In this document: piece after piece, positions 46,506 to 57,802 of the stretch
How positions within the stretch are numbered: position 1 is the first letter of the stretch
Layout: every line of letters begins with the position of its first letter
Source of the DNA: Draconibacterium aestuarii
GTDB lineage: Bacteria > Bacteroidota > Bacteroidia > Bacteroidales > Prolixibacteraceae
Assembly (NCBI GenBank): GCA_026671195.1
Contig: JAPOHD010000027.1
Span: forward strand, 743,428 to 807,427
Direction of reading: 5' to 3'
Length of the DNA stretch: 64,000 bases
The notes under the pieces: generated by a model
What the model saw: only the letters and a program-made list of their open reading frames with translations
Database searches by the model: none
What the model was told of the DNA's origin: nothing
Translations under genes and position numbers: made by a program

Positions 46506-49500
46506 ATGTCAGTACAAGCAAAAATAGAGAGGATTAATTTTTCCTCAACACAAACCAGGTTTGATTACCCTGACTTCTTAGAAGTACAAGTTAAATCATT
46601 TAAAGATTTTTTCCAGTTAAAAACCACACCTGACAATCGAAAAGGGGAGGGTTTATACAGAGTTTTTGAAGAGAACTTTCCAATTTCGGATACACGAAAT
46701 AATTTCGTATTGGAATTTATCGACTATCAGGTCGATCCTCCTCGCTATTCTATAGACGAATGTATAGAACGTGGTTTAACATTTAGCGTGCCGTTAAAAG
46801 CAAAGTTGAAACTATATTGTACCGATCCGGAACACGAGGATTTCGATACCGTAGTTCAGGACGTATATCTTGGAACTGTGCCTTACATGACCGATCGTGG
46901 TACCTTTATCATTAATGGTGCTGAACGTGTTATTGTATCTCAATTGCACAGATCGCCGGGTGTATTCTTTGGACAAAGTTTACACGCCAATGGTACAAAA
47001 CTTTACTCGGCACGTATTATCCCGTTTAAGGGATCATGGATCGAATTTGCAACCGACATCAATAGTGTCATGTTTGCATACATCGACCGTAAGAAGAAAT
47101 TACCTGTAACAACTTTATTACGTGCCATTGGCTTTGAAAGTGATAAAGATGTGCTGGAAATATTTGATCTGGCTGATGAGGTTAAAGTGTCTAAAACAGG
47201 TCTTAAGAAAATTGTTGGCCGAAGATTGGCAGCACGTGTGCTGAAATCGTGGGTCGAGGACTTTGTTGATGAAGATACCGGAGAAGTAGTTTCGATCGAA
47301 CGTAACGAAGTTATTATCGATCGCGAAACTGATATTGAAGAAGATCATATCGAGGAAATTCTTGATTCAGGTGTAAAAACAATTCTTTTGCACAAAGAGG
47401 ATCAGAATCAACAAGATTTTGCGATCATCTACAACACACTTCAAAAAGACCCGTGTAACTCGGAAAAAGAAGCAGTTCTTCACATCTACCGTCAGTTACG
47501 TAACGCAGAACCGCCCGATGAGGCAACCGCCCGCGACGTAATCGACAAACTGTTCTTTTCAGATAAGAGATACGACCTTGGAGAAGTTGGCCGATACAGG
47601 ATTAATAAAAAATTAGGTCTCAATGTTGACATGGAGAACCGGGTACTTACCAAAGAGGATATTATTGAGATTATTAAAAATCTTATCCAACTGGTAAACT
47701 CAAAAACCGATGTTGACGATATTGACCACTTAAGTAACCGTAGGGTTCGTACGGTAGGCGAGCAAATGTTTAACCAATTTGGTGTTGGTTTGGCACGTAT
47801 GGCTCGTACTATTCGCGAAAGAATGAACGTAAGAGATAACGAGGTGTTTACTCCGATTGATCTGATCAATTCAAAAACACTTTCATCAGTAATCAACTCA
47901 TTCTTTGGAACAAATGCTTTATCGCAATTTATGGATCAAACCAATCCACTTGCTGAAATGACGCACAAACGTCGTATGTCAGCTCTTGGACCAGGTGGTT
48001 TATCGCGCGAAAGAGCTGGTTTCGAGGTGCGTGACGTTCACTTTACTCACTACGGAAGATTGTGTCCGATTGAAACACCCGAGGGACCAAACATTGGTTT
48101 GATTTCTTCGTTGTGTGTTTTTGCAAAAATAAATCCACTTGGTTTTATTGCTACACCATATCGTAAAGTTAGCGATGGTAAAGTCGATCTTTCGTCTGAA
48201 GGTGCAGTTTATTTAACTGCCGAAGAAGAAGAAGGACAAATTATTGCACAGGCAAATGCTCCTATTGATGAACAAGGAAACTTTATAAACGATAAAGTTA
48301 AGGCACGTCTGGACGGTGATTATCCGGTTGTTGAAAGAGACAATGTTCAATTGATGGATGTTGGCCCGAACCAGATTGCTTCGGTAGCAGCATCTCTTAT
48401 TTGTTTTCTGGAGCATGATGATGCAAACCGTGCATTGATGGGATCGAACATGATGCGTCAGGCAGTTCCACTTTTACGCCCCGAAGCCCCTATTGTGGGA
48501 ACAGGTTTAGAAGCAAGAGCTGCAGCCGATTCAAACATTATGGTGAAAGCCGAGTTTGACGGAGTTGTTGAATTTGTTGATGCAAAACAAATTATTGTTC
48601 GTTACGATATCAGTGAAGAAGATCGTTTTGTTAGTTTTGATCCGGAAGTTGTAACTTATAATCTTCAGAAATATACCAAAACAAACCAGGGAACCACAGT
48701 TGACCTGAACCCAATTGTAATTAAAGGGCAACGTGTTAAAAAAGGCACTATTCTTACAGAAGGATATGCAACTGAAAATGGTGAATTAGCCCTTGGTCGT
48801 AACCTGCAGGTGGCATTTATGCCTTGGCAGGGATATAACTACGAGGATGCGATTGTAATTTCAGAACGAATTGTACGTGAAGATGTATTTACTTCGGTTC
48901 ACGTTGATGAATATAGCCTGGAGGTTCGCGATACAAAACGGGGAGTGGAGGAGTTTACCTCTGATATTCCTAATGTGAGTGAAGAAGCAACACGTAATTT
49001 GGACGAAAACGGTTTAATCAGAGTTGGAGCCAACGTAAAACCTGGTGATATTCTGATTGGTAAGATTACTCCGAAAGGTGAGTCTGATCCTTCTCCTGAA
49101 GAAAAACTATTGCGTGCAATTTTCGGAGATAAAGCGGGCGATGTAAAAGACGCTTCACTGAAAGCATCTCCATCATTGAAAGGTGTTGTTATTGATAAAA
49201 AATTGTTTTCTCGCGTTGCGAAAGACAAAAAAGGCAAAGCAACAAAAACGCTACTCGACCAGATTGACGAGAAACTGGAGCGCGAAGTTGCAGCTATTAG
49301 AACAAAACTGGAAGATAAACTATTTACCCTGGTAAGCGGAAAAACATCGCAAGGTGTGAAAGATTACTACGGAACAGAGTTTATTCCGAAAGGAGTTAAG
49401 TTTACCTTGAAACAACTTCAGGATCTTGATTATTTAACTATCAATCCATCAAAATGGACAACTGATAAAGATAAAAACGATCTGGTTTTTAGGGTAATCA

Positions 49501-50315
49501 ATAACTACATAATGAAATATAAAGAGGCTGAGGCTGTTTCACGTCGCGAAAGGTACAATGTTACCATCGGGGATGAGTTGCCAGCTGGAATTATTCAGTT
49601 AGCTAAAATTTATATTGCTAAAAAACGAAAGCTTCAAATTGGTGATAAAATGGCGGGGCGTCACGGTAACAAAGGTATCGTTTCTCGTGTTGTTCGTCAG
49701 GAAGATATGCCGTTCTTAGAAGACGGTACTCCGGTTGATATTGTATTGAATCCGCTGGGTGTACCTTCAAGGATGAACCTTGGACAGATTTACGAAACTG
49801 TTTTAGGTTGGGCTGGTAAAGAACTTGGATTAAAGTTTGCAACACCAATTTTTGATGGTGCAAGTCTTGACGAGATTTCGAGTTATACAGATAAAGCCGG
49901 CATACCGCGATTTGGTGAAACCCGTTTGACCAATGGTGAAACCGGTGAGAAATTTGATCAGCCTGCAACCGTCGGTATCATTTATATGTTGAAACTGGGT
50001 CACATGGTAGAAGACAAAATGCACGCCCGTTCAATTGGTCCATACTCGTTAATTACGCAACAGCCATTAGGTGGTAAAGCACAGTTTGGTGGTCAGCGTT
50101 TTGGGGAAATGGAAGTTTGGGCACTTGAGGCATTTGGTGCTTCCCATATTCTGCAGGAAATTCTTACCGTTAAGTCAGACGACGTAATGGGACGTGCAAA
50201 AGCTTACGAATCGATCGTGAAAGGTGAGCCAATGCCACAACCGGGAATTCCTGAGTCACTAAATGTACTGCTTCACGAGCTTCGTGGTCTTGGACTTAGC
50301 GTTCGTATGGAGTAG
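46506..50315 (+). CDS. rpoB: RNA polymerase beta subunit
   Basis: 1269-aa beta subunit, normal for Bacteroidota. The ATG at 46506 gives [20 protein letters not shown]; the longer frame runs into the attenuator region. The rifampicin cluster reads [20 protein letters not shown] and [20 protein letters not shown] with the usual sensitive-type residues (Asp in FMDQTN, His and Arg in THKRR). The C-terminus includes [20 protein letters not shown]. rpoC follows 42 bp downstream. Confidence 0.99.
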   Translation: MSVQAKIERINFSSTQTRFDYPDFLEVQVKSFKDFFQLKTTPDNRKGEGLYRVFEENFPISDTRNNFVLEFIDYQVDPPRYSIDECIERGLTFSVPLKAKLKLYCTDPEHEDFDTVVQDVYLGTVPYMTDRGTFIINGAERVIVSQLHRSPGVFFGQSLHANGTKLYSARIIPFKGSWIEFATDINSVMFAYIDRKKKLPVTTLLRAIGFESDKDVLEIFDLADEVKVSKTGLKKIVGRRLAARVLKSWVEDFVDEDTGEVVSIERNEVIIDRETDIEEDHIEEILDSGVKTILLHKEDQNQQDFAIIYNTLQKDPCNSEKEAVLHIYRQLRNAEPPDEATARDVIDKLFFSDKRYDLGEVGRYRINKKLGLNVDMENRVLTKEDIIEIIKNLIQLVNSKTDVDDIDHLSNRRVRTVGEQMFNQFGVGLARMARTIRERMNVRDNEVFTPIDLINSKTLSSVINSFFGTNALSQFMDQTNPLAEMTHKRRMSALGPGGLSRERAGFEVRDVHFTHYGRLCPIETPEGPNIGLISSLCVFAKINPLGFIATPYRKVSDGKVDLSSEGAVYLTAEEEEGQIIAQANAPIDEQGNFINDKVKARLDGDYPVVERDNVQLMDVGPNQIASVAASLICFLEHDDANRALMGSNMMRQAVPLLRPEAPIVGTGLEARAAADSNIMVKAEFDGVVEFVDAKQIIVRYDISEEDRFVSFDPEVVTYNLQKYTKTNQGTTVDLNPIVIKGQRVKKGTILTEGYATENGELALGRNLQVAFMPWQGYNYEDAIVISERIVREDVFTSVHVDEYSLEVRDTKRGVEEFTSDIPNVSEEATRNLDENGLIRVGANVKPGDILIGKITPKGESDPSPEEKLLRAIFGDKAGDVKDASLKASPSLKGVVIDKKLFSRVAKDKKGKATKTLLDQIDEKLEREVAAIRTKLEDKLFTLVSGKTSQGVKDYYGTEFIPKGVKFTLKQLQDLDYLTINPSKWTTDKDKNDLVFRVINNYIMKYKEAEAVSRRERYNVTIGDELPAGIIQLAKIYIAKKRKLQIGDKMAGRHGNKGIVSRVVRQEDMPFLEDGTPVDIVLNPLGVPSRMNLGQIYETVLGWAGKELGLKFATPIFDGASLDEISSYTDKAGIPRFGETRLTNGETGEKFDQPATVGIIYMLKLGHMVEDKMHARSIGPYSLITQQPLGGKAQFGGQRFGEMEVWALEAFGASHILQEILTVKSDDVMGRAKAYESIVKGEPMPQPGIPESLNVLLHELRGLGLSVRME

Positions 50316-50357
50316 AATAATTGTAAGATTCAGTTTAATTGATATTTAATTTGAATT

Positions 50358-53300
50358 ATGGCATTCAAAAAAGATAATAAAGCAAAAAGTAGTTTCTCAA
50401 AAGTTTCAATCAGCCTGTCGTCTCCTGAAGAAATTCTGGAACGTTCGTTTGGTGAAGTGTTGAAACCAGAAACAATCAATTACAGAACATATAAGCCTGA
50501 GCGCGACGGTTTATTTTGTGAGCGTATTTTTGGCCCTGTAAAAGACTACGAATGCCATTGCGGTAAATACAAACGAATCCGTTATAAAGGAATTGTTTGC
50601 GACCGTTGTGGTGTAGAAGTAACAGAGAAAAAAGTACGTCGCGAAAGAATGGGACACATTTCATTGGTGGTTCCGGTTGCGCACATTTGGTATTTTAAAT
50701 CTTTGCCAAACAAAATTGGTTACCTACTGGGTTTGCCAACCAAAAAACTCGATACAATTATTTACTACGAGCGCTATGTAGTAATTAACGCCGGTGTAAA
50801 AGCTGCCGATGGAGTTAAAAATCTGGATTTCTTAACAGAAGAAGAATATTTGGATATTTTGGATACGCTTCCAAAAGAGAACCAGTTCCTTGACGACGAC
50901 GATCCGCATAAATTTATTGCCAAAATGGGTGCTGAAGCGCTTTTCGATATTCTGGGAAGACTGGAATTAGATACGCTTTCGTATGATTTGCGGCATAAAG
51001 CAAACACCGAAACTTCGCAGCAACGTAAAAACGAAGCGTTAAAACGTTTGCAGGTGGTTGAGGCTTTCAGGGCAAGTAAAAACCTGAACCGTCCGGAATG
51101 GATGATTGTAAGGGTTGTTCCTGTTATTCCTCCGGATTTACGTCCGTTGGTGCCACTCGATGGTGGCCGTTTTGCAACATCAGATTTAAATGACCTTTAC
51201 CGAAGAGTAATTATTCGTAACAACCGTTTGAAACGATTGATTGAGATTAAAGCTCCTGAGGTAATCTTAAGAAATGAAAAACGAATGTTGCAGGAAGCTG
51301 TGGATTCGTTATTCGATAACTCAAGAAAAGCAAACGCCGTTAAAACGGAAAACAATCGTGCTTTAAAATCACTTTCTGATAGTTTGAAAGGTAAACAAGG
51401 TCGTTTCCGTCAAAACCTTTTGGGTAAACGTGTTGACTATTCAGCACGTTCGGTTATCGTTGTTGGTCCTAAACTTAGGATTCACGAATGCGGTATCCCA
51501 AAAGATATGGCTGCTGAACTTTACAAACCTTTTGTAATTCGTAAATTAATCGAACGAGGTATTGTAAAAACAGTAAAGTCGGCGAAAAAAATCGTTGACC
51601 GAAAAGATCCGGTAGTTTGGGAAATTCTTGAAAACGTATTAAAAGGACATCCTGTTATGCTGAACAGGGCGCCCACACTGCACAGGCTTTCAATTCAGGC
51701 TTTCCAGCCGGTATTGATTGAAGGAAAAGCGATTCAGCTGCACCCATTGGTATGTACAGGATTTAACGCTGACTTCGATGGTGACCAGATGGCTGTTCAC
51801 CTGCCGTTAGGAAACGCTGCAATTTTAGAAGCGCAGTTGTTGATGCTTGCTTCGCACAACCTTTTGAACCCTGCCAACGGTGCTCCAATTCAGGTGCCTT
51901 CGCAGGATATGGTTCTTGGGCTGTACTACATGACCAAACCAAGAAAAGGAAGCCGTGGTGAAGGAATGACCTTCTATTCGGCTGAAGAGGTAAAGATTGC
52001 TTACGAAGAAAAAGCGATTGATCTTCATGCCATTATTAAGGTAAAAGTTCAGGACGTTGATGAAACCGGTAAATACTTTAAACACATAATTGAAACGACA
52101 GTAGGAAGGGTACTGTTTAATGAATATGTTCCTGAACAAGCAGGATATATTAATCAGATCCTTACTAAAAAATCGTTACGTTCAATTATTACCGATGTAT
52201 TTAATTCAAGTGGGAATGCCATTACGGTTAATTTCCTCGATGACATTAAAAACCTTGGTTATACGATGGCATACCGTGGAGGATTGTCGTTCAATCTTGG
52301 TGATGTTATTATTCCTGAAAATAAGACTGATATTGTAGAAAAAGGATACGAGGAAGTTGAAGAGGTGATCAATAACTACAACATGGGTTTTATTACCAAT
52401 AACGAACGTTACAACCAGGTTATTGATATTTGGACACATGCCAACGCAAAACTTACTCAGTCGGTAATGAACACCATTAGTACCGACCGTCAGGGATTCA
52501 ACTCAATTTATATGATGCTTGACTCTGGTGCAAGGGGTTCGAAGGAACAGATTCGTCAGCTTTGCGGTATGAGGGGTTTGATGGCAAAACCACAAAAGTC
52601 AGGTTCTACAGGTTCGCAAATTATTGAAAACCCAATTCTTGCAAACTTTAAAGAAGGACTTTCGGTATTGGAGTACTTTATTTCTACTCACGGTGCGCGT
52701 AAAGGTTTGGCGGATACCGCTCTTAAAACAGCTGATGCGGGTTACTTAACACGTCGTTTGGTTGATGTTGCTCAGGATGTAATTATTTCGGAAGATGATT
52801 GTGGTACCTTACGTGGTTTAATAGCTGCCGATGTTAAAAACAACGAAGAAATTGTTGCTTCATTGTTTGAAAGAATTATTGGACGTACTTGTGTTCACGA
52901 TATTTATCACCCTTTAAATGGTGACTTAATTATCAAATCGGGAGAGGAAATTACTGAAGCAATTGCAAAAGTAATTGAAGATTCACCTATTGAATCAGTT
53001 GAAATTCGTTCGGTACTTACCTGCGAATCGAAAGTGGGTGTTTGCGCTAAATGTTACGGACGTAACCTTGCAACTGGTAAAAAAGTTCAAAAAGGTGAAG
53101 CAACCGGAGTTATTGCAGCTCAGTCGATTGGCGAACCAGGAACACAGCTTACTTTGCGTACTTTCCACGTAGGGGGTATTGCAGGTAACATTTCGGCCCA
53201 ATCGCGTGTTGAGGCAAAATACGATGGTTACACCGAAATTGAGGAATTACGTTCAGTAAAATACAAGGACGAATTAGGCCAGGAAGTTGAAATCGTTGTT

Positions 53301-54626
53301 AGTCGTTTGGCTGAATTAAAAATTATCGATAAAAACACAAATATTCCTCTTTCTACTCACCCACTTCCTTATGGTTCGAAACTGTATGTGAAAAATGGGG
53401 CAGAAATCAGAAAAGGAACACTCGTTTGTGAATGGGATCCATTCAACGGTGTTATTATTACTGAATTCGAAGGAAAGGTTGAATTTGAAAATCTGATTGA
53501 TGGTATCACTTTTCGCGAAGAATCGGATGAACAAACCGGTTATAGCGAGCGTGTAATTATCGAAACAAGGGATAAAACAAAGAACCCTACATTAAAAATC
53601 ATGGACAAAGACGGAAATATGATTCGTTCGTACAACCTTCCGGTTGGGGGACACATTTCTGTTGATCATGGTCAGAAAGTTAAGGCAGGTACTATCTTGG
53701 TTAAAATTCCACGTGCTGCTGGTAAAGCAGGCGATATCACAGGGGGTCTTCCTCGTGTTACCGAGTTGTTCGAGGCACGTAATCCATCGAATCCGGCAGT
53801 TGTATCGGAGGTTGACGGAGAAGTTTCGCTGGGAAAAATTAAACGGGGTAACCGTGAGATTATCGTTACTACCAAAAATGATGACGTTAAAAAATACCTG
53901 GTACCACTTTCACGTCAGATTCTTGTACAAGAAAACGATTATATCAGGGCAGGTACTCCGCTTTCTGACGGAGCAACTACTCCTTCCGATATCCTTGCAA
54001 TTAAAGGGCCTACTGCCGTTCAAGAGTATATTTTGAATGAAGTGCAGGACGTTTATCGTATGCAGGGTGTGAAAATTAACGACAAACACTTTGAGATTAT
54101 CATCCGTCAGATGATGCGTAAAGTAGAAATCGTTGATCCGGGAGATACTCGTTTCTTAGAAAAACAAATCGTTGATAAAAACGAGTTCTTCTCTGAAAAT
54201 GACTGGATTTATGCTAAAAAAATAGTTATTGAAGAGGGAGATGCTGAAGGTTTAAAAGCAGGTCAGATTATTTCTGCAAGACGTTTAAGAGACGAGAATT
54301 CTCAATTGAGAAGACGCGATAAAAAATTGGTTGAAGCGAGGGATGCAATTCCTGCAACATCAAGCCAGGTTCTTCAGGGTATTACAAGGGCTGCATTACA
54401 AACACGTAGCTGGTTGTCGGCAGCATCGTTCCAAGAAACTACGAAAGTGCTGAACGAAGCTGCTATTAATGGTAAGGTAGATTATCTTGACGGATTGAAA
54501 GAGAATGTAATTTGTGGTCACCTGATTCCTGCTGGTACAGGACTAAAAGAATACAAAAACCTTGTGGTAGGTTCGAAATCGGAATACGACAGGTTGGTGG
54601 ATACAAGACATTCGCATAACGATTAA
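50358..54626 (+). CDS. rpoC: RNA polymerase beta' subunit
   Basis: 1422-aa beta' subunit. Zinc-ribbon cysteines near the N-terminus: [20 protein letters not shown]. The catalytic NADFDGDQM (in [19 protein letters not shown]) binds the active-site Mg2+. Trigger/bridge region [17 protein letters not shown] ([17 protein letters not shown]) and second zinc site [20 protein letters not shown] follow. Full length, cotranscribed with rpoB and DUF3467. Confidence 0.99.
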   Translation: MAFKKDNKAKSSFSKVSISLSSPEEILERSFGEVLKPETINYRTYKPERDGLFCERIFGPVKDYECHCGKYKRIRYKGIVCDRCGVEVTEKKVRRERMGHISLVVPVAHIWYFKSLPNKIGYLLGLPTKKLDTIIYYERYVVINAGVKAADGVKNLDFLTEEEYLDILDTLPKENQFLDDDDPHKFIAKMGAEALFDILGRLELDTLSYDLRHKANTETSQQRKNEALKRLQVVEAFRASKNLNRPEWMIVRVVPVIPPDLRPLVPLDGGRFATSDLNDLYRRVIIRNNRLKRLIEIKAPEVILRNEKRMLQEAVDSLFDNSRKANAVKTENNRALKSLSDSLKGKQGRFRQNLLGKRVDYSARSVIVVGPKLRIHECGIPKDMAAELYKPFVIRKLIERGIVKTVKSAKKIVDRKDPVVWEILENVLKGHPVMLNRAPTLHRLSIQAFQPVLIEGKAIQLHPLVCTGFNADFDGDQMAVHLPLGNAAILEAQLLMLASHNLLNPANGAPIQVPSQDMVLGLYYMTKPRKGSRGEGMTFYSAEEVKIAYEEKAIDLHAIIKVKVQDVDETGKYFKHIIETTVGRVLFNEYVPEQAGYINQILTKKSLRSIITDVFNSSGNAITVNFLDDIKNLGYTMAYRGGLSFNLGDVIIPENKTDIVEKGYEEVEEVINNYNMGFITNNERYNQVIDIWTHANAKLTQSVMNTISTDRQGFNSIYMMLDSGARGSKEQIRQLCGMRGLMAKPQKSGSTGSQIIENPILANFKEGLSVLEYFISTHGARKGLADTALKTADAGYLTRRLVDVAQDVIISEDDCGTLRGLIAADVKNNEEIVASLFERIIGRTCVHDIYHPLNGDLIIKSGEEITEAIAKVIEDSPIESVEIRSVLTCESKVGVCAKCYGRNLATGKKVQKGEATGVIAAQSIGEPGTQLTLRTFHVGGIAGNISAQSRVEAKYDGYTEIEELRSVKYKDELGQEVEIVVSRLAELKIIDKNTNIPLSTHPLPYGSKLYVKNGAEIRKGTLVCEWDPFNGVIITEFEGKVEFENLIDGITFREESDEQTGYSERVIIETRDKTKNPTLKIMDKDGNMIRSYNLPVGGHISVDHGQKVKAGTILVKIPRAAGKAGDITGGLPRVTELFEARNPSNPAVVSEVDGEVSLGKIKRGNREIIVTTKNDDVKKYLVPLSRQILVQENDYIRAGTPLSDGATTPSDILAIKGPTAVQEYILNEVQDVYRMQGVKINDKHFEIIIRQMMRKVEIVDPGDTRFLEKQIVDKNEFFSENDWIYAKKIVIEEGDAEGLKAGQIISARRLRDENSQLRRRDKKLVEARDAIPATSSQVLQGITRAALQTRSWLSAASFQETTKVLNEAAINGKVDYLDGLKENVICGHLIPAGTGLKEYKNLVVGSKSEYDRLVDTRHSHND

Positions 54627-54636
54627 TATTTGAATC

Positions 54637-54963
54637 ATGGAAGACAAAAAGCAGAAGTCGCAACAAATAAATATTGAATTGAGTGAGGAAGTTGCCCAGG
54701 GAACGTATTCGAACCTTGCTGTAATTACACATTCAAGTTCAGAATTTGTGGTGGATTTTGTCCGGATTATGCCGGGTATTCCAAAAGCGAATGTAAAATC
54801 GAGGATTATTCTTACACCGGAACATGCCAAACGTTTATTAATGGCCTTGCAGGATAACGTTCAAAAGTACGAAGCAATGCACGGACCTATTAAGAATGTA
54901 AAGCCGGGTTCGGACCCAATGATGCCGCCAATGAATTTTGGTGGGCCAACAGCGCAAGCTTAG
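54637..54963 (+). CDS. DUF3467 family protein
   Basis: 108-aa conserved protein of unknown function, routinely found right after rpoC in Bacteroidota. Core: GTYSNLAVITHSSSEFVVDF, then VRIMPGIPKANVKSRIILTP and EHAKRLLMALQDNVQKYEAM. The tail is Pro/Gly-rich. It starts 10 bp after rpoC. Position suggests a link to transcription, but no activity is established to my knowledge. Confidence 0.9.
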   Translation: MEDKKQKSQQINIELSEEVAQGTYSNLAVITHSSSEFVVDFVRIMPGIPKANVKSRIILTPEHAKRLLMALQDNVQKYEAMHGPIKNVKPGSDPMMPPMNFGGPTAQA

Positions 54964-54983
54964 TTTTATACAAGCATATAAGC

Positions 54984-55018
54984 AAAGAGGGATCAATTTA
55001 TTGGTCCCTCTTTTTTTG
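54984..55018 (+). terminator. Terminator of the rpl-rpo operon
   Basis: AAAGAGGGA (54984-54992) pairs with TCCCTCTTT (55004-55012), T-run to 55017. Confidence 0.9.
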
Positions 55019-55086
55019 TAAATAATCCATACGCTTGTATCAAAAATCTATCTGGAAAGGAGGTAGTTTTAAGGAATAAAAAAAGC

Positions 55087-55108
55087 CGATCCGTCAATTG
55101 ACGGATCG
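55087..55108. repeat. 22-bp perfect palindrome
   Basis: CGATCCGTCAA followed by its exact complement TTGACGGATCG, with no loop. The A-run just before it makes it a possible minus-strand terminator; as DNA it could also be a protein-binding site. Confidence 0.7.
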
Positions 55109-55442
55109 ACTCGAGAATATAATTTGGTTAGATTCGGTTTGAAACCCGAGCCTGAAGATAGTAATTTTATCCAATCGGAAGAATGTATCGGGTTTTATTC
55201 TTTATAAATAAGATTTCTGCAACACTTAGATTGAACCGGAGAGGAGGTTTAAAACAAGCAGAAGTACTGTTATTTCGTCCATTTTTACTTAAAACAAGTA
55301 TAAATTAGCATCAATCCCGTATTTCTGAGGAATTTTGGAATATAACGGTTGATTGTTTTAATGTGTTGCCAGTAGTGCTTTTGATGTGTGTAACTAGTGC
55401 TGAATCCCTTGTTACAACAGGATTTTAACAAAGATTAAAGGA

Positions 55443-55553
55443 ATGAGTTTAATACTTTCTTTGGTAAGTTTTCCCTTGATTTTTATATTTGCTAGCTTTC
55501 AATTCGCAGAGGGTAATTTCTCGTGGCGAATTTTAAGAAAGAAGAGAGACTAA
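55443..55553 (+). CDS. Possible 36-aa membrane peptide
   Basis: ATG preceded at once by AAAGGA, then MSLILSLVSFPLIFIFASFQ and a polar, basic end (FSWRILRKKRD). One hydrophobic helix with a positive tail is a typical small membrane peptide shape. There is no homology I can name, and it lies in an 844-bp region otherwise without genes, so it may be chance. Confidence 0.25.
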   Translation: MSLILSLVSFPLIFIFASFQFAEGNFSWRILRKKRD

Positions 55554-55584
55554 TACTGAGTATAAAAGAAGAATAATATGGGAT

Positions 55585-55680
55585 GAAACGACCATGTAAA
55601 TATGCTGATCAGGAAGGATAAAATATGCATGGGAGTTCGCTTACTGCCGAGGGGCAGGTATAGAATATCTTTAAAACAAA
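55585..55680 (+). repeat. Leader-like interspersed repeat, copy 2
   Basis: Begins GAAACGACCATGTA and includes CATGGGAGTTCGC, CTGCC-gagg-GGCAG and AAAACAAACAATTTAAA. The first stem is CCATG/CATGG, where copy 1 has GCATG/CATGC, a compensatory change. Its end (ACAATTTAAATCATATG) matches copy 1's end before the PII-like ATG, but here the ATG (55694) belongs to copy 3, not to a gene. Confidence 0.65.
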
Positions 55681-55695
55681 CAATTTAAATCATAT

Positions 55696-55794
55696 GAAAC
55701 GAGCATGGTAATTATTGTCACAAGGATGCATGATAATGTTTATGCGAGTTGCCTGGCTATCGGACAGGTTGGCATGAGTTACCATTGAAAATTA
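55696..55794 (+). repeat. Leader-like interspersed repeat, copy 3 (upstream of etfB)
   Basis: Begins GAAACGAGCATGG, contains TTATGCGAGTT, then CCTG-gctatcgga-CAGG and CCATTGAAAA. It is tandem with copy 2 (period 111 bp) and ends 14 bp before the etfB ATG at 55808. Confidence 0.6.
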
Positions 55795-55807
55795 AAAATA
55801 TAAACGA

Positions 55808-56683
55808 ATGAAAGCTTATAACATTATTGTTTTGGCCAAACAGGTTCCCGACACGAGAAACGTAGGAAAAGATGCGATGAAAGCCGACGGGACTATCAAC
55901 AGGGCTGTACTGGCCGCTATCTTCAATCCTGAAGATTTAAACGCATTGGAACAGGCATTACGAATCAAAGACGAATTTCCTGAATCAAAAATCAATATTT
56001 TAACGATGGGACCAGGAAGGGCTGCTGATATTATTCGCGAAGGATTATATCGCGGAGCCGACGGCGGAATTTTGCTTACCGACAGGGCTTTTGCCGGATC
56101 GGATACTTTAGCAACTTCATATGCCATTGGGCAGGCCTTAAAGAAAATGGGTAATATCGATATTATTATTGCAGGTCGTCAGGCCATCGATGGAGATACA
56201 GCACAAGTAGGCCCGCAAGTGGCTGAAAAACTGAATTTGTTACAGATTACCTATGTGGAAGAAATAATTGAATTAAAAGACAAATCAATTACCGTAAAAC
56301 GCCGGCTTGAAAACGGTGTTGAAACTGTAAAATGTCCGCTTCCTTTAGTTATAACTGTGAATGGATCGGCTCCTGATTGCAGAGCACGAAATGCCAAGCG
56401 TTTAATGAAGTACAAACACGCAAAAACAGTTACCGAGTTGCAAAAAGAAAACGAGGATTATACGCATTTGTACAACGATCGTCCCGACCTGAATATCCAG
56501 GAATGGACTGTAAACGACATTGAAACTGAAGCTTCTCAGCTTGGACTTACAGGTTCGCCAACAAAAGTGAAATCAATTGAGAACGTAGTTCTTCAGGCGA
56601 AAGATTCGAAAGTAATCTCTTCATCGGATAGCGATATTGAGGAGATGATGGTTGAATTATTACAGAGTCATACAATCGGTTAA
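55808..56683 (+). CDS. etfB: Electron transfer flavoprotein, beta subunit
   Basis: 291-aa ETF beta subunit, partner of EtfA in passing electrons from acyl-CoA dehydrogenase to the quinone pool. YNIIVLAKQVPDTRNVGKDA, ALEQALRIKDEFPESKINIL, DIIIAGRQAIDGDTAQVGPQ and the Leu/Arg block RNAKRLMKYKH are family features. Longer than the E. coli FixA type and fits the Bacteroidota form. First gene of etfB-etfA-ACAD. Confidence 0.95.
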   Translation: MKAYNIIVLAKQVPDTRNVGKDAMKADGTINRAVLAAIFNPEDLNALEQALRIKDEFPESKINILTMGPGRAADIIREGLYRGADGGILLTDRAFAGSDTLATSYAIGQALKKMGNIDIIIAGRQAIDGDTAQVGPQVAEKLNLLQITYVEEIIELKDKSITVKRRLENGVETVKCPLPLVITVNGSAPDCRARNAKRLMKYKHAKTVTELQKENEDYTHLYNDRPDLNIQEWTVNDIETEASQLGLTGSPTKVKSIENVVLQAKDSKVISSSDSDIEEMMVELLQSHTIG

Positions 56684-56761
56684 TAACTAAGCTTGAAAAT
56701 TTGATGACTCAAAACTCAGTTTGATACATCAAATACCATTCAAAGTAAAAACTAATAAAAA

Positions 56762-57781
56762 ATGAATAACGTTTTTGTTTATTGCGAAATAGAAGAGGGC
56801 CACGTAGCTGATGTAAGTCAGGAGTTGCTGACAAAAGGAAGGTCGCTGGCAAATGAATTGAACTGTAAACTTGAAGCCATTGCTGTTGGTCACAATCTCG
56901 ACAGTATTGGTGAACAAATTATACCTTACGGTGTCGACACGCTATACATTGCCGACGACAGCCGTTTGTATCCCTATCAAACTTTGCCACACACATCTAT
57001 TGTGGTAAACTTATTTAAGGAGACTAAACCTCAAATTGCCCTGATGGGAGCTTCATCAATTGGACGTGATCTTGGCCCACGGGTTTCATCGGCATTACAC
57101 AGCGGTTTAACAGCCGATTGTACAAGCCTTGTAATTGGTGATCATTTCGATAAAAAACAGGATAAAAACTACGAAAACCTGTTGTATCAGATTCGTCCGG
57201 CTTTTGGTGGAAACATTATTGCAACCATCATTAACCCGGATTGCCGTCCGCAAATGGCAACCGTTCGCGAAGGGGTGATGAAAAAGGAAGTGCTCGATCC
57301 AAAATACAAAGGGAAAATAGTGAAGATGGACGTAGCCAAATATGTTAACGACGAAGATTTTGTTGTTGAAATTATTGAACGCCACATGGAGCAGAGCAAG
57401 GTGAATGTAAAAGGTGCTCCCATTATTGTAGCAGGTGGTTATGGAGTTGGTTCGAAAGAAAACTTCAAATTATTATACGATTTGGCCGAAGTATTGGGGG
57501 GCGAAGTAGGTGCTTCACGCGCAGCAGTCGATTCCGGGTATGCAGGTCACGAAAGGCAAATTGGACAAACAGGTATTACCGTTCGCCCGAAACTTTACAT
57601 TGCCTGTGGTATATCGGGACAAATCCAGCACCGTGCAGGTATGGAAGAATCGGCGCAGATTATCGCAATCAACACCGATCCTGAAGCTCCGATTAATGCC
57701 ATAGCCGACTATGTAATTACCGGAGATGTGGCTGAAATCATTCCTAAAATGATTAAGTATTATAAAAAGAACAGCAAGTAG
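56762..57781 (+). CDS. etfA: Electron transfer flavoprotein, alpha subunit
   Basis: 339-aa ETF alpha subunit. N-terminal domain MNNVFVYCEIEEGHVADVSQ and ALMGASSIGRDLGPRVSSAL; the C-terminal FAD domain contains GEVGASRAAVDSGY, QIGQTGITVRPKLYIACGIS, SGQIQHRAGM and INTDPEAPINAIADYVITGD. 78 bp after etfB and 21 bp before the dehydrogenase. Confidence 0.97.
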   Translation: MNNVFVYCEIEEGHVADVSQELLTKGRSLANELNCKLEAIAVGHNLDSIGEQIIPYGVDTLYIADDSRLYPYQTLPHTSIVVNLFKETKPQIALMGASSIGRDLGPRVSSALHSGLTADCTSLVIGDHFDKKQDKNYENLLYQIRPAFGGNIIATIINPDCRPQMATVREGVMKKEVLDPKYKGKIVKMDVAKYVNDEDFVVEIIERHMEQSKVNVKGAPIIVAGGYGVGSKENFKLLYDLAEVLGGEVGASRAAVDSGYAGHERQIGQTGITVRPKLYIACGISGQIQHRAGMEESAQIIAINTDPEAPINAIADYVITGDVAEIIPKMIKYYKKNSK

Positions 57782-57802
57782 TCACCAATAAAACACGATA
57801 AA

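Noticed and set aside
55087..55108. Palindrome as an insertion-sequence end
   Set aside because: No partner copy and no transposase nearby; it is simply a perfect palindrome of unknown role.
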